From NCBI GenBank assembly GCA_014904845.1, contig MU119214.1, positions 474,238-538,237 on the forward strand: a stretch of DNA of 64,000 nt. The letters run 5' to 3'. The notes under the pieces are model-generated. The model was given only the letters and a program-made list of their open reading frames with translations. It was not told the origin of the DNA and ran no database searches. Within the stretch, counting starts at the first letter, position 1, and the number at the start of each line of letters is the position of its first letter. Positions 25,432-36,792 of this stretch are shown in pieces. The stretch comes from Acephala macrosclerotiorum (taxonomy: Eukaryota; Ascomycota; Leotiomycetes; Helotiales; Mollisiaceae). Made by a program: the position numbers and the translations under genes.

Positions 25432-27054
25432 TGCGTTCGTCTAGGTAGCTTAGTAAGACAGCCGCTTGGTGAAAAAGATGCACGGCCTCAAGAGGAGTTC
25501 GTAAGCGATGCTAGTCCAGCATCTGCAATTCGGAGACGCGCGTCAAGTCACACAGGATTCTGCAAGAAGGGAATCATCTCAAATATGTTGAAAAAAGCGG
25601 AGAACAACTAATTTCCAGCTCCAGCCCCCAAAACGCGACGGACCGTGACATCGGTGGCTTCAGGGCTTGGCGCTCGAATTGCTGTGTTTCGTGTACAGTC
25701 ACTGATCCTTCTTCCACATGGATAATTATATTGAAAACAAATAACGGCTTCGTGATCGATCACATTGTGCTCAAGAAATGTTGTGTGTGAGGCAGTGTTG
25801 AGAATTTTGAGAAGTGAAAGATATTGACCTTTCCTAATCAAGACTAGATTCTAGTTACGTGTTGGATTAGGCGAGCTGCACGCTTCCCTCCGCGTCGCGG
25901 CTTCGAACTCTTTGCTTCATCGCGCATCTTCTTGCCTGATCTTCCACCTCTTTCGGACTATCGAAACGCCATTGCTAGGTATGTCAAATTCAGGAACAGA
26001 TCCCTATATATCTCGCGGTGAACCTCGACTGCACAGCATGTGTCAAAGTACTTTCTGAATGACCACACTCTTCTGGATGATTGGTTGTTGTCAGACTCAA
26101 GCAAGAAGAGCCGGTGACATGCAGGATCTCTTCGACTCCGACCATCAATATTCGCCATCTGTCGTGCTTCGAGCACACAGACCTGTTCGTCTCCGCGAGA
26201 GCTCGAGCCTTCCGTTCAGCTCAGACTTTCTTGGCGGTGGGTCCTCGCATACCAAACCAGATCAGAAGGCGACCCTTGCCCAGAGCCTTACTGGTCATCA
26301 GACTGTCGTGGTTCGCCAGATTTCAACTGCATTCAAGGTTGAATAACATGAGTTCTATTCTCAGATAGATCATTCATTATGCACGCCGACGGCACCAATT
26401 CTTCTTCCGAAGGGCGGCGTTCACTTCAAGGAGCCAAATCTACCATACATCACCTGGCCTTTATATCTGAGAAAATGCACCCCACCCCCAGAACTCAGGA
26501 GATAGCAAACTCGGTATCACCAACCACGGGTTGCAAGTGATACTTGTTTTGTCTGGTTCCACAACTTGGCTCTCTGTTCAAGCCTTCAACTGGCCTGTGC
26601 TCGTGGGAGAGCACAGAGGCTGACTTTCCCCTTCCTCAGTCAACACTACTGGCCAGTGTTGCTCATGCCGCAGAGTTTTCAAAAGATAAGCTTTTCAAGC
26701 AGGCCGCCAATGCCAGTTCCCAACGGCACGGTATTCAAAATTTCTTTTTGTTTAACCTATAGCGTTCTATTATACGCTATCATGTGGGCAATATTCATGC
26801 ATCTACGATGGGATCAGCCATCGAGATAGGAGTGAGACATTTAAGTCTCATCTTGGATATCAACGTATTGACTGAACCAACTCACGCGTTGAACTCTAAA
26901 TTTTGTCACGGCCAATCAGGCTGAATGAAGAAGTGTACGGTGTACGGTGTCAGAAAGCCGTAGTGGTACAATAATCCCGCGCAGAAGTACGAAGCAACCA
27001 ACCGACTGGCGAAGAATTGTTTGATGACTGCCATGGTGCAGAAACACCCGCAAT
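25432..27054. other. Gene-poor region
   Basis: About 1.6 kb with only short overlapping open frames on both strands. No domain recognised. Confidence 0.3.
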
Positions 27055-27242
27055 ACGGAGGTACAGCCCATAAGTAATCCAACAGCACTAGTAGGGGGTC
27101 CCCTGGTATCAACAACACTTTGCCTGATCTGACAGTATAAACCCTCACTTCGACAGCAAGTATTACTAAATCAGGGAAAGCTTTGTTTACATCCGGGGTT
27201 CCCCTACCAGTGCTGTTGGATTACTTATGGGCTGTACCTCCG
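27055..27242. mobile_element. 188-bp MITE, CGGAGGTACAGC family
   Basis: Near-perfect terminal inverted repeats of about 45 bp: left from 27055 (CGGAGGTACAGCCCATAAGT onward), right ending at 27242. Flanked by TA on both sides (27053-27054 and 27243-27244), as for Tc1/mariner-type elements. Too short to code for a transposase. It shares its outermost 12 bases with the element at 6015-6360, so both were probably moved by the same transposase. Confidence 0.8.
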
Positions 27243-28176
27243 TAAGACAATTCTTTCAAGATGCGCTATCCCCCGCCTTGAACCACTTCACATGTCGACA
27301 GCCGCAGGGTCGTCTCGTGGCAAAATCGTGGCGGAGCGAATGAATTACGAGCGTATTGGAGCAGCAATCTGGTGCAATGTCTGGTCTACCAAGCGATTTT
27401 TTAACTCTTACAGCGGCTGACAGAACAGCCAAACGGGGCTCAGCAGTATACACCAGCCCAAACTCATGCTCTGTCAAGAGCCATCACATCCGAACAGACC
27501 TTCAGTCAACCCGTTAAAGCTTATCACAAGAGAGCCTGGTAACGGCCCCTAGCAAAAGCACTGTCCATCGTACACCGACTTCCTACGCGGAGCCGAAACA
27601 AACGAAAGCTTAATAATGTTAGCAACGTTAGCGATCTGAAAACTAGCTGAGGAGCACAAGGCCTTGTCTCAAGAATCGCCAACAGCCTTTGAAAGCGTCC
27701 CGACTGCTCCTCTATCATCCCGCGGGGCCACTCGCTGCAGATTGCAGGGGTTCCGATAAGAATCGCTTACTTTTTCTGATGACTGGTTGCCACCACGCGA
27801 GTACCAAGCCCCAGGAAACCTCGAAAACTTAGCTTAACCCGCATCTTTTGGCCTCAGAAACCTGACGACGTTGGTTTCTGTTCTGGGTTGAAGCTGTTCG
27901 CATATCGCTCAAACTTTCTTTTTGCATTTTTCCAAAACCAACACCGCGCCCCGTATTGCTATGCATTGCTGCTGCATGTTCTTCTTTCACCCATCCTAAA
28001 CCAGGGGACCCATAGCGCGTTGCAAGGCCCATGAATATATCATCCCACGCATATCGCACCACCCCTCTCTCCAGTCGCATCGAGACTGGCCTGGCGCTTA
28101 TCTATAGCATTAACCACCAATCACCGTGCTTCTCCTTCGCCAAACTCCGCAACAGAGGATCTGGAGATCTTCGGCC
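27243..28176. other. Spacer and 5' region of the pseudokinase gene
   Basis: No supported gene. The last part is pyrimidine-rich, in keeping with a promoter and 5' UTR. Confidence 0.35.
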
Positions 28177-30276
28177 ATGGAGTATCGGCGCACCTCCCTA
28201 GTCGTCAATCGGCAGCAACAGGCCCCTCCAAATTCCCACATATATGCTTCCTTTGCACCTCCAGCGCGAAACTCTAATGGAAGTCTATTTGATTCACCGA
28301 CAATGTGGTGGGACGAGGATCGGATCGAAGCGACGGTCAACCGCCCATTCGTCTTGTCGAAACTACGACCTGATGAACAAGTACGATTAGACGAACCTCT
28401 GGGTTTTGGTGATGGGTTGACCGATGACACGTATATGGAATGGATAGAAACGAAGGCAAAACGGATATTTCTGATCCTGGTCGACCTCGGTGTACCTGAT
28501 CAGATATTTGGAGTAATCGACGATTCTTGGGATGACGACGACCTCCCGGTGCCACTGGACCAAGTCGAGCGACTTCAATTGACCTACGACAGAGATGAGA
28601 AGTTGGAGAAGAAGTTCTTTCATCGTCAGTTTATATACCTGTTGAGGAATATTCAGCGTGGAGAGCATGTCTATTACAATGATGAGGAGGTTGTACCTCT
28701 CGAGTTAGCAGACAAACGACCTGTGGGTGTCGCTGTAGCAGGTTTCGCTCAAGGAAATGTCGACAAAGTCCACCTTCCTGGGAGACCAGACGATGTCTTC
28801 ATTCGCCGGCGGATACCACTAGGGGTTACACCTGGTCGTTTGCCCCAGGAAGAGTTTCTATCTGGTATTGAGGCTATGAAAGCCATTGAGCATGACCACC
28901 TCATGTCCCTATGGGCGTCGTATAGCCACCAAGGCTGTGGTTACCTCCTTCTTACGCCTGTGAACGATAGCAGCCTCAAATCTTTTCTGACAATAACTCC
29001 TCAATCCGTGAAGATATTGGCGAAGCAGGACAGAAGAATACTTCTTTTGAATTGGATGCATTGTTTAGCAGACGCGGTTTCCTTTCTGCATGGGCAAGGT
29101 GTTGCTCATAAGAGCATACGGCCAGCGAATGTGATGCTTGATGGCGACAATCACATATTTCTCGGCGACTCTGGAATTTTCCCGACGGCACATCTCAATG
29201 GTGAGAAGCAGGGCTTCAACAAAGAAGAGTATGATTACTCCGCACCTGAACAAGCTCCTCGAGGCCCACCAACGCCAGTTGTTTCTTTGCCAGTCTCTCG
29301 GCCAAATATAGCAAGGCGTTCGACAGCACCGAGCACTGGCACCTCTTGGGCTGTTTCTTCTCACTCTACTCATACGAGCTATTCGACTTTTCCCGACGCT
29401 TCATCAATATATACCAACTCAACAGGCTCCAGTGGCTCACCTCCAAAGTCAGGACCCTTTGGCTCGAAGCACGACCCTCAAAAGGCCGATATCTTCTCCC
29501 TCGGTGCCATGTTCCTCGAGATCCTTACCTTCTTCTTCAAACGCACCTCCCGCAACTTCGCATCCCACCGTGCCGCCAAGAACAAGACTCCAGGTCGAGG
29601 CGGTGGTCTTCCAGATTCGTCCTTCCACAAGAACCTGGGACAAGTCGAGAGCTGGATTGCTATCCTCAGGAAAGACTCTGGCAAGAAGGAAGACAAAGTC
29701 TTCAGAGGCGTGACCCGGATTCTTGAGCTCACGGAACGCATGATGAAGGCAGATCCCGGAGAGCGACCACTGGCTAGCGAGGTCGAAGACATCTTGTACA
29801 ACATCCTAAACAAGCAATGTGAGCTGGGGCAGACTTCGGAGAAAACGAGTCGTATTCATTGTGAGACGCGGAACGTGGAGTCGAATGAGTGGAACTTCGG
29901 TTTCGATCAGTTGCGCTTGGCGTCTCAACGAGCTGCTGCAGAGGCGTGTGCCAGCGTCAATCCGGTGACGGCAAATGGTGGTACACTGGGCTTGAATGGC
30001 GGCGTTATCTACGGCATTGAGAGAACGCAGTCTGTGGTGTCGAATGCCTGGCCCACATCTCCCATTTCACCTAGCAAGGAACGTCTTCCGACGAGAGATG
30101 GTGACAGATTCAGCATCTCCAAATCGAGTAAGAGTAGCGAGGGGAAGAGTAGGCAGGGAAGCACGAGCCAGAGTAGCGGTACTTCAGGAAAGCCGAAACC
30201 CAAAGTCAAGGCCTGGCAGGCTCCTGTTTATGCTGGTACGCGCCCCATTCCCCACAGATCAGGAGGAAGGTCTTAA
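28177..30276 (+). CDS. Protein kinase-like protein, probable pseudokinase
   Basis: Single exon, 699 aa from the first ATG (28177) to TAA. An N-terminal region of about 190 residues has acidic clusters and no known domain. A kinase fold follows: HDHLMSLWASYSHQGCGYLLL (hinge region), LADAVSFLHGQGVAHKSIRPANVMLD (catalytic loop), FLGDSGI (metal loop), and DYSAPEQ (APE-like). The catalytic-loop HRD is HKS (about residues 311-313), so the base Asp is lost. DFG reads DSG, and the beta-3 Lys position looks like Arg (VFIRRR). Asn in RPAN and the metal-loop Asp remain. This suggests a scaffold or nucleotide-binding role rather than catalysis. A Ser/Thr-rich insert (about residues 365-430) follows the APE motif and the C-terminus is Ser-rich. 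Confidence 0.8.
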   Translation: MEYRRTSLVVNRQQQAPPNSHIYASFAPPARNSNGSLFDSPTMWWDEDRIEATVNRPFVLSKLRPDEQVRLDEPLGFGDGLTDDTYMEWIETKAKRIFLILVDLGVPDQIFGVIDDSWDDDDLPVPLDQVERLQLTYDRDEKLEKKFFHRQFIYLLRNIQRGEHVYYNDEEVVPLELADKRPVGVAVAGFAQGNVDKVHLPGRPDDVFIRRRIPLGVTPGRLPQEEFLSGIEAMKAIEHDHLMSLWASYSHQGCGYLLLTPVNDSSLKSFLTITPQSVKILAKQDRRILLLNWMHCLADAVSFLHGQGVAHKSIRPANVMLDGDNHIFLGDSGIFPTAHLNGEKQGFNKEEYDYSAPEQAPRGPPTPVVSLPVSRPNIARRSTAPSTGTSWAVSSHSTHTSYSTFPDASSIYTNSTGSSGSPPKSGPFGSKHDPQKADIFSLGAMFLEILTFFFKRTSRNFASHRAAKNKTPGRGGGLPDSSFHKNLGQVESWIAILRKDSGKKEDKVFRGVTRILELTERMMKADPGERPLASEVEDILYNILNKQCELGQTSEKTSRIHCETRNVESNEWNFGFDQLRLASQRAAAEACASVNPVTANGGTLGLNGGVIYGIERTQSVVSNAWPTSPISPSKERLPTRDGDRFSISKSSKSSEGKSRQGSTSQSSGTSGKPKPKVKAWQAPVYAGTRPIPHRSGGRS

Positions 30277-31604
30277 CTGGTTTTCAACAGAGATGAGCTG
30301 GGCTTAAATCATCCTCACCTCGCATACGAAGAACGACTTTATGACTCCTTGAACGAACGACTGGAATCTGGCGTTGCATATTCTCCTTCCAAAAGTTAGC
30401 GCTATACCTACTTGATCTGTTTTTGCCTCCTGGTGCCTCGATATCTTAGCGGTCTGTTATTTGCTCTTCCGATAAAATTAGGGTAGTTGGTGTTTTGATA
30501 TACAGCAATACTTTGGAGTGTTGGCATGGCGTTTGGGTTGGGCTTTTTGTAATCATTTTGAGCGAGGAGCATGGAGGATGGATGGTTATGAGGCAATGTG
30601 ATTGTAAGAGCAGCTTTAAGGGATGGAAGGAATCATGGAGTAGATTTGGGGGAACGAAAGCGAGATCTCGGTTCCACTTCTGAAGTTTTTGTTACAATTT
30701 GCGTGAACGTGCATCGACACGCTGTGTTTCTCCTCATTCAACCCCCCACTTCTCCGTATGCGCCTTCCTGTTCGCAAGTTCTGTTGCCACGTCGAGGCTC
30801 TACAAGCAGCATGTGCATTATTGAACGTAACTTCTTGCAGCATAATATAAATCTTACCCCGCACAACACCGTCCTATTCTGCTGCTACTACGCCCACCTC
30901 ATACCTGCCTCTGGACCACATCTTGTCTCCTTCTACCCCCATTTTCCCCTACAAATACCCCTACACCTTCCAGCCTAGTTTGACACAATTCGCCCATTAC
31001 CTTCTTACCGTAGTACGGTACCCAATATAATTTTTCGTCCTCCCATTCAGAAATATTCGCTTTTCCGCATTCTTTTCCTCTGCCCTTCTTTTGGCGTTTT
31101 TCTAAAGGGTGGTCAGGAATGTTGGTCTCGCTCTCTATCTTAGACGCTTGTCTCCTCTCGGAGTCCTCTTATGAGGATAGACGACATTCTATATCTCTTG
31201 TGTTCACGTAGACAAGTTCAATTTGATTCTCACCTAAAATTCTTATCACGTATGGACCAGAATGCTGCTCGGAGCCTGTTCCCAGTGTTTCGCATCTCGA
31301 TCTGACGCGGCCACTATGGAAGAAAAAAAAGTGGGGCGTAGTGGGACAGAAGGGCGTTAATCCAATCTTGTTTTGTTTTGGTATGATTCTATATGCTTCA
31401 ACTCGCGCGAACAGACAGTAAGACAACGAATTGGTATCGAGCCCCCACGCTATGCCTTGCTGCTGACTTGAACTTCAATCAAACTTCCACCTCCTCCCAT
31501 CATCCCATCCAACCGATCCATCCAAACTTCAAAACCAACGCCGTACGTCACGCATAATCCATCAACACTCATCATCATCCAAACCCAAGCCCTAATAAAA
31601 GGAC
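30277..31604. other. Convergent intergenic region
   Basis: 1.3 kb between the 3' ends of two convergent genes. It is pyrimidine-rich around 30880-31100. No gene is seen. Confidence 0.4.
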
Positions 31605-33366
31605 TTAATAAACACTCCCCCTAACACTCTTGTCCTTCCTCTCTGCCTCCTCCAAATCCCCCAACTCAGGCTCCGTCTCCGCCCCCGCATCACTCCCCGG
31701 ATCATTCTGATCCCCCAATGCATTCGCCATCGCTCCGCTTCCCATACTATTTTCCTCCCGCTTCCTCATCCCATCTCCACTCATGCCTCCGGCACTATGT
31801 CCGGCACTAGCACTCAATCTCTGTGCTACACCAACTGGTTTCTTCACCATGTTTCGTCTGTTCTCTTCTTCAGCTGACAGCTCAGCGTCGGATCCGGCGT
31901 GGCTGGTATTTCCTGACGCGGTGCCGCCGAAATCTCGACCAGCGGATTTGAGACCGAGCAGGTCGTTTCTGGGGGATTCCACGCGGTGCTTAAGCCGGTC
32001 TTCTAGGGAGATGAAAGATGGTGTTCCATCGGGTGAGGAGACTACTTCATCCAGACTCCTTTGGACATCGACTCCCAACGTCCGCTCAGGAGGACCAACT
32101 CGTCCTCTTGGGTCATCTTCATCTTCTTCTGAGGACGATTGCCAACGTCTAGCTGCCGGACGACGGAATTGCAGTCCTTGTGATGAGGGGTGTGAGGATC
32201 CTGCTGGTTCGAGGGGTTTGCCATTGAGTTGCATAGCATGCATTGAGTTTTCTTTTCTGTAAGAATGTTTTCCGTGATCGCAGCCGTTGGGACATCCACC
32301 CCACTTCTTCCTTACAGGAATCGGGGATCCGATTGTAGATGGTGTATTTGAAGAAGCTTCTCCATTTCCAGTTCCATTTCCTAGCACTTTCTTCTCTTTC
32401 TCTTTGTCTTTTTCGGACATGGTGGATGCTGAAGCGGCGGCTTTATCTTTTGCTGCAGCTGCAGCCAGACGTTCACGTTTTAAGTCGGACCAGGTCCGGA
32501 GGTTGTTTTCGAGAATGTATTTTCCAGAGTCTTCTTTCTTGCGCATAATGAGGAATTCGCAGTGGTTGACGTTGCGGAGATCTTCGAAGTATTCGACGGA
32601 GAAGTGGTACCATTTCATGAGGAAGACGCGGGACATGAGGCCGTGGGTCACTACTCTCTATTGTCAGCCTCTACTGTTCTTCCCTTTCACTTTCACTTGT
32701 ACGCTCGCTTGGAGAATAGGGGAGAGGGGGACATACCAAGCACACAAACACTAGCACAATCCTCCTCACCAAACTGCCTCCACAAACTCTCATTAAACCC
32801 ACTAATCCTATCATACGCATCCGCCGCACTCTCCCCATTCGGGATTCTATAAAAGAAATGTCCATAGTCCGCCCGTTCCTGCCACATCCTCTCCATTTCC
32901 GCACTGCATGGTTGAAAATTTCCAAAATCCTGCTCACGCAACCGTGGTTCTTCGTACACCTTGATCTTGCTTCGAGGAAAGGGGGAGGGAGAGGGTTCGT
33001 CAGAGGTCAGGGTGGCGAGGATCCCTTCTGTGGTTTCTCGTGTGCGCCGGTAGGGAGAGGTGAAGAAGTGGAGGGTGTCGGTGGGGCGGAGGAGGGAGCG
33101 TAGATGTCGGCCGGCGTCATAGGCTTGGGTCCAGCCTTCGTTCGTGAGCATTACGCGATGATCTGGCACGCGTTGATGAACCGTTCGATCCTCTGTGAAG
33201 TTTCGATCGTCAATCTAACATATCGCTCTCTTTTCAACGAGATGTAAAGAATAGGATGTAAGGTTAAAGAATGAAACGGTGTAGGAAGCAAGCAGAACGG
33301 CTTTTACTCACTATTCCCTAGGCTCTGAGCGTGCCGTATTAGGATTATGAGACGTGGGGGAGACAT
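31605..33366 (-). CDS. Histidine phosphatase (phosphoglycerate mutase-like), DET1 type
   Basis: Member of the histidine phosphatase superfamily, closest by pattern to the yeast broad-range acid phosphatase Det1. Three exons (33366-33312, 33192-32737, 32653-31605) with introns of 119 and 83 nt give 519 aa. The catalytic motif near the N-terminus reads RHAQS (residues 11-15) where the family usually has RHGxS; the nucleophile His is present. Further signatures are PDHRVMLTNEGW, TSPYRRTRET, an acidic-residue motif LREQDFGNFQ, and the second His in VVTHG (about 174). The C-terminal 290 residues are a low-complexity Ser/Gly/Glu-rich tail with a Cys/His cluster (CPNGCDHGKHSYRK) and are unlikely to be catalytic. 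The first exon is only 55 nt and was found by following the RHG motif. Confidence 0.88.
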
Positions 33367-33503
33367 CTTTGTCGTTAAATCGGAGTCTCATGTATATTTT
33401 GAAGGATCTCATGTGGTTGTGGTTTTCGGTTTCGGAAAAGATCGATATTGCGCGAGCGCTAAAGCGTGGCTCCGAGGGCTCCTATCTTATCTCTACTCGA
33501 TCA
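33367..33503. other. 5' region of the phosphatase gene
   Basis: Short upstream region before the MITE; no gene. Confidence 0.3.
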
Positions 33504-33862
33504 AGCGCCCAGACCACTCAAACGCTCACTTTGAAAAATATTAACATTATCAATAGATATAGAGCTCAAAATTGGATATTTATCATCGGACATATCACTT
33601 TAATCATATTCCAATTTTGAGACTTTTCTAAGCACTTTTCAAACCCGTCAAAAGTTTAATGTTCTTCGAGTCGAGACTAGCTTCATATAAATATATCAAC
33701 ATAATAACTTTATAATTAATTGATAAATGTTATAATTTCTTTGCATCTATCGATCCATTAGCTATATTAAGACTACAATATCAATTTCCCTTGAGTTTTA
33801 ATAATAATCTGTCGTGAAAGAAAGTGAAAAGTGTGGGCGTTTGAGTAGTCTGGGCGTTTGCT
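33504..33862. mobile_element. MITE-like inverted-repeat element
   Basis: Terminal inverted repeats of about 28 bp: left CGCCCAGACCACTCAAACGC (33507 onward) and right GTTTGAGTAGTCTGGGCG (ending 33856), with three differences. The interior is AT-rich and non-coding. No clear target duplication. It lies about 140 bp upstream of the phosphatase gene start. Confidence 0.55.
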
Positions 33863-34561
33863 CGCTAAAAACGAGTACGGGTGCGGGCGCACAAAAAGTT
33901 GCAGAATTTTGGCGAGGAGCCCAAATACGATAAACTCGCAAGTCAACCAACAAATGACTAATAAAAATCTGGTAGTCTTGTAGCTAGAAATTCATTAGTT
34001 ACTTTGAAAGCATTCTTGAAGATGGTTTCAACTTTAGTGTGTGCAAAGTTAAGGAATAGGGCAGTTCGTACATTGGATTTTGGTGTTCTCGCGTGCCAAA
34101 GTCGAGCAGGAACGCCAAAACTAACGCTCGCATAAATTAATTAACTTACAAACAAATACTAAGCTGACTCATTTAAAAAGTAGATGCACAGATAGAACTC
34201 AATTGTAATTATTACATATTCTGAAAGTGTGTAGTTTGCTTAATCTTTAGTCTTGTAGTTGCGATTAGAAGTATAGCCGTGATTTTGGTTGCGGGCAGCT
34301 TCACCAGAACGCCGAATCAGGAAGCGGGAGCTCAAGAATGTATTTTCTGGGGAACACACTCTTGCTTCAAAATTGGGACTTAGGCGTCTTTACATTATTT
34401 TTATTATTATAATAATATGGAATTGGATATCTTCACTTCACGTATGAACTTCAAGCATGAGACAATTAATATGCACCTGCAAACTCTGTGTAATTCGCAT
34501 TTCCTTCCCTCCCACTCTCGATAGTACTCCACAAACATCACTAACCACCAAACCATCCCAA
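33863..34561. other. AT-rich spacer
   Basis: No gene. Base composition resembles that of the neighbouring MITE interior. Confidence 0.3.
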
Positions 34562-35728
34562 TCACTGCCATGGATTGTTCCTACCATCATTACGACTAGT
34601 TATGAGAATTGCCCGCTGCTGTGTTAGCCGATTTGCTCGCCACTCATATTCATCTCTCCAAGCATCTAAATGCATGTCTAAACGGACCTCTTGAGGAGTT
34701 CGAACTGGAATGACGAGTGGCCGTCCAGCTTGGACACGAGCAGCATTAGTTGCATCCAAGTTTTTCCGAGCCATACGGCATCTTGTTGCACTAATCTTGA
34801 GCGTTGTGTTTCAGCGGGTATCCTTGTTGACCCGAGTTGACCTGGAAGTGGTGGGTCGGAGAGCCATCGACGCGCCATATATAATCGTGCTAACTCTGGG
34901 GTTAAACCACGGTTAAGTGACGCGTGAGGACCCCTCTCGTCCCGGTGCGGTAGAGGTCGAAGTTCGGACGGCCCAGAGCTGCTCCCAAGCTCAGCCTCGA
35001 AATGGGGACGTTTTAAATCTCTCCTATATTCGGAGCTATACTTGCGTTTTCGAGATGGGTATTGTGAAGTATTCGACTGGCCATTTGGATAGGCATCTTG
35101 ATTATAGAAGTTGTCACCGTGATTATTTGGAGACCAGTCGTCGAGACTCGGCGAATGTTGGGAAGTACCGCTTTGTTCGCTCCTAGAGTCGTCTGCGCCT
35201 TCAGCATATTTATACTTCGATAGTCGGCTTCCTTACTTGAGCTCTTCTTGAGCGGCTTGGGAGTTCTCGTTGTGATGCCCTCCGAGGCTCTTATGCTAGC
35301 TACTGGAGCCGTAATAGTCACACTCTCCAACTCGTGCAATATGCGGAGAGCTTCGCAGAGTGGGAGCTTGGTCGTCATAGTCAGGCACTTCTTGTGTGAC
35401 ATGGTTAGGAGATCGAGGAGTTGGAGCCTGCTCGCCAGGTATGTTGGAGCTTAAAGGTGTCGAGGCGGGAGTAGGAAGGGGCTTCGGTCGGACCACTCCC
35501 TGAACCGCCGTCACAATCGCATCGCGACGGCCGGGTGGTCTTTGAAGTACTAGGTAATAGATTTGTTCCGTAGCCAGTGGACTACATACTTAAACACCTA
35601 ATAGGCTATTAGAAAAGCGGGACTAGGGAGGAGGTGAGAGGGGAGGGTGTTGGACTTGGGCCGCGTTTGCGGTGTTTAGAACGTTTGGCTGTGATTCTTC
35701 GCTTAGATCGAGAGACGCCATTTATCAA
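34562..35728 (-). pseudogene. Decayed Ser/Pro-rich gene with basic nuclear-type motif
   Basis: A minus-strand coding region broken into at least four frames. It starts at an ATG near 35722 (MASLDLSEESQPNVL), which runs into a stop after 32 codons. A second piece in another frame is Pro/Ser-rich (VRPKPLPTPASTPLSSN). A third, about 34800-35210, is open for over 110 codons and contains PSRKRKYSSEYRRDLKRPHF, a classical basic nuclear-localisation pattern, then DERGPHASLNRGLTPELARLY. A last frame (34562-34774) contains RTPQEVRLDMHLDAWRDEY and ends at 34562. The pieces follow each other in a sensible order, but no introns with good borders explain the changes, so I call it decayed. It may derive from a repetitive element; the family is not recognised. 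Confidence 0.45.
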
Positions 35729-36115
35729 TCTTGAGTTTATATGCTTTCCACCTTTGAAAATTTGCCTACGATCGTGAGGTGGCTAAGAAGATGGCGAGTA
35801 ACAGAATAAATGTTTATAGTATGCGCAAAAGTAAGAAATTATAACTTTAGGGAACAGTTAAATATTCGGCCCCTGTGTCTTGTATTACCCCTGCGTGGCA
35901 AGAATAGAAGTTTGATAATGTGAGAGCTCCAGAGATGACGGGCTCCCACCTCTACAAGCTGATTAGTAGTGGTTCTTGGGCGAAGAAGGCATGGGACTTG
36001 GGTTAATGTAGTGCCTTGGTCGGTGTGGCGCTTGAGCTGGTGGTGCCTGGAAAAGAATTGGGGACGCAATATTGTGGTCAGCTCGGTTGGTACTGGTTAG
36101 TGTGGGCACAAGAAG
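35729..36115. other. Spacer
   Basis: No gene seen; upstream of the decayed Ser/Pro-rich gene. Confidence 0.3.
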
Positions 36116-36321
36116 TAGGCGTTTTTTCCCCATGGGGCCCCACGAGGACGTGCGGCGGGAGGAAGCTTAAATAGTATAAGCTTCGGTAAAGAGGTACGAA
36201 AAGGCCCGGGCTTGAATAATCGGAAACTGAGTGTTATAGTAAAATTACTCGCGGATTTTTAATTGATGCAAAGATTTAAACAAGTTGTGGGACCCCCATG
36301 GGGGAAAAAACGCGCAGCCTA
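36116..36321. mobile_element. MITE, TAGGCTGCGC / CCCCATGGGG family
   Basis: Terminal inverted repeats: left TAGGCGTTTTTTCCCCATGG, right the inverse of TAGGCTGCGCGTTTTTTCCC. The left end lacks five bases found at the right end. The sub-terminal palindrome CCCCATGGGG is characteristic and recurs in the copy at 40018-40348. No coding capacity; target duplication not recognisable here. Confidence 0.6.
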
Positions 36322-36792
36322 TATGCCCTGTAATCCAGCCACTTTGTGCCGCGATCTCTGTAGTGGAAGAAGTGTTAGGAAGGTCGACGGCACATTCCGA
36401 GCATCCTGACGAATGGCTTGAGTAGCCTGAGTCAGTCTGTACAACCCAATCGTGGGTCCCATTTTGACCCTTGTGTCAATGTCCTTACTGAGTTTTGCCC
36501 AGGGAAATTCGTTCTACTCCCTGGGTTCCTGCAGGAGCAGATTTCAGATCCTCTAGGGAATTGCTGTACGGAGTACGTGGTTGAACGTCACATTGTGCAG
36601 CAAACTACTTCACAGGACGCAACGACGTCGTGGAGGGCGTCTACCTTTCGTACTTTGCGATGTATTTCTACCACGCCGTAACAGTAAGCGACAGACTATA
36701 TTACATATCTAGCTAATAACAGCACACATATCCAAATAGAAGTGAAAAACATCGAAGAAGAAAAGTCAGAAAGCAGTCAATCTTCGCCCCTA
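36322..36792. other. Spacer 3' of the rhodopsin-like gene
   Basis: No supported gene. Confidence 0.3.
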
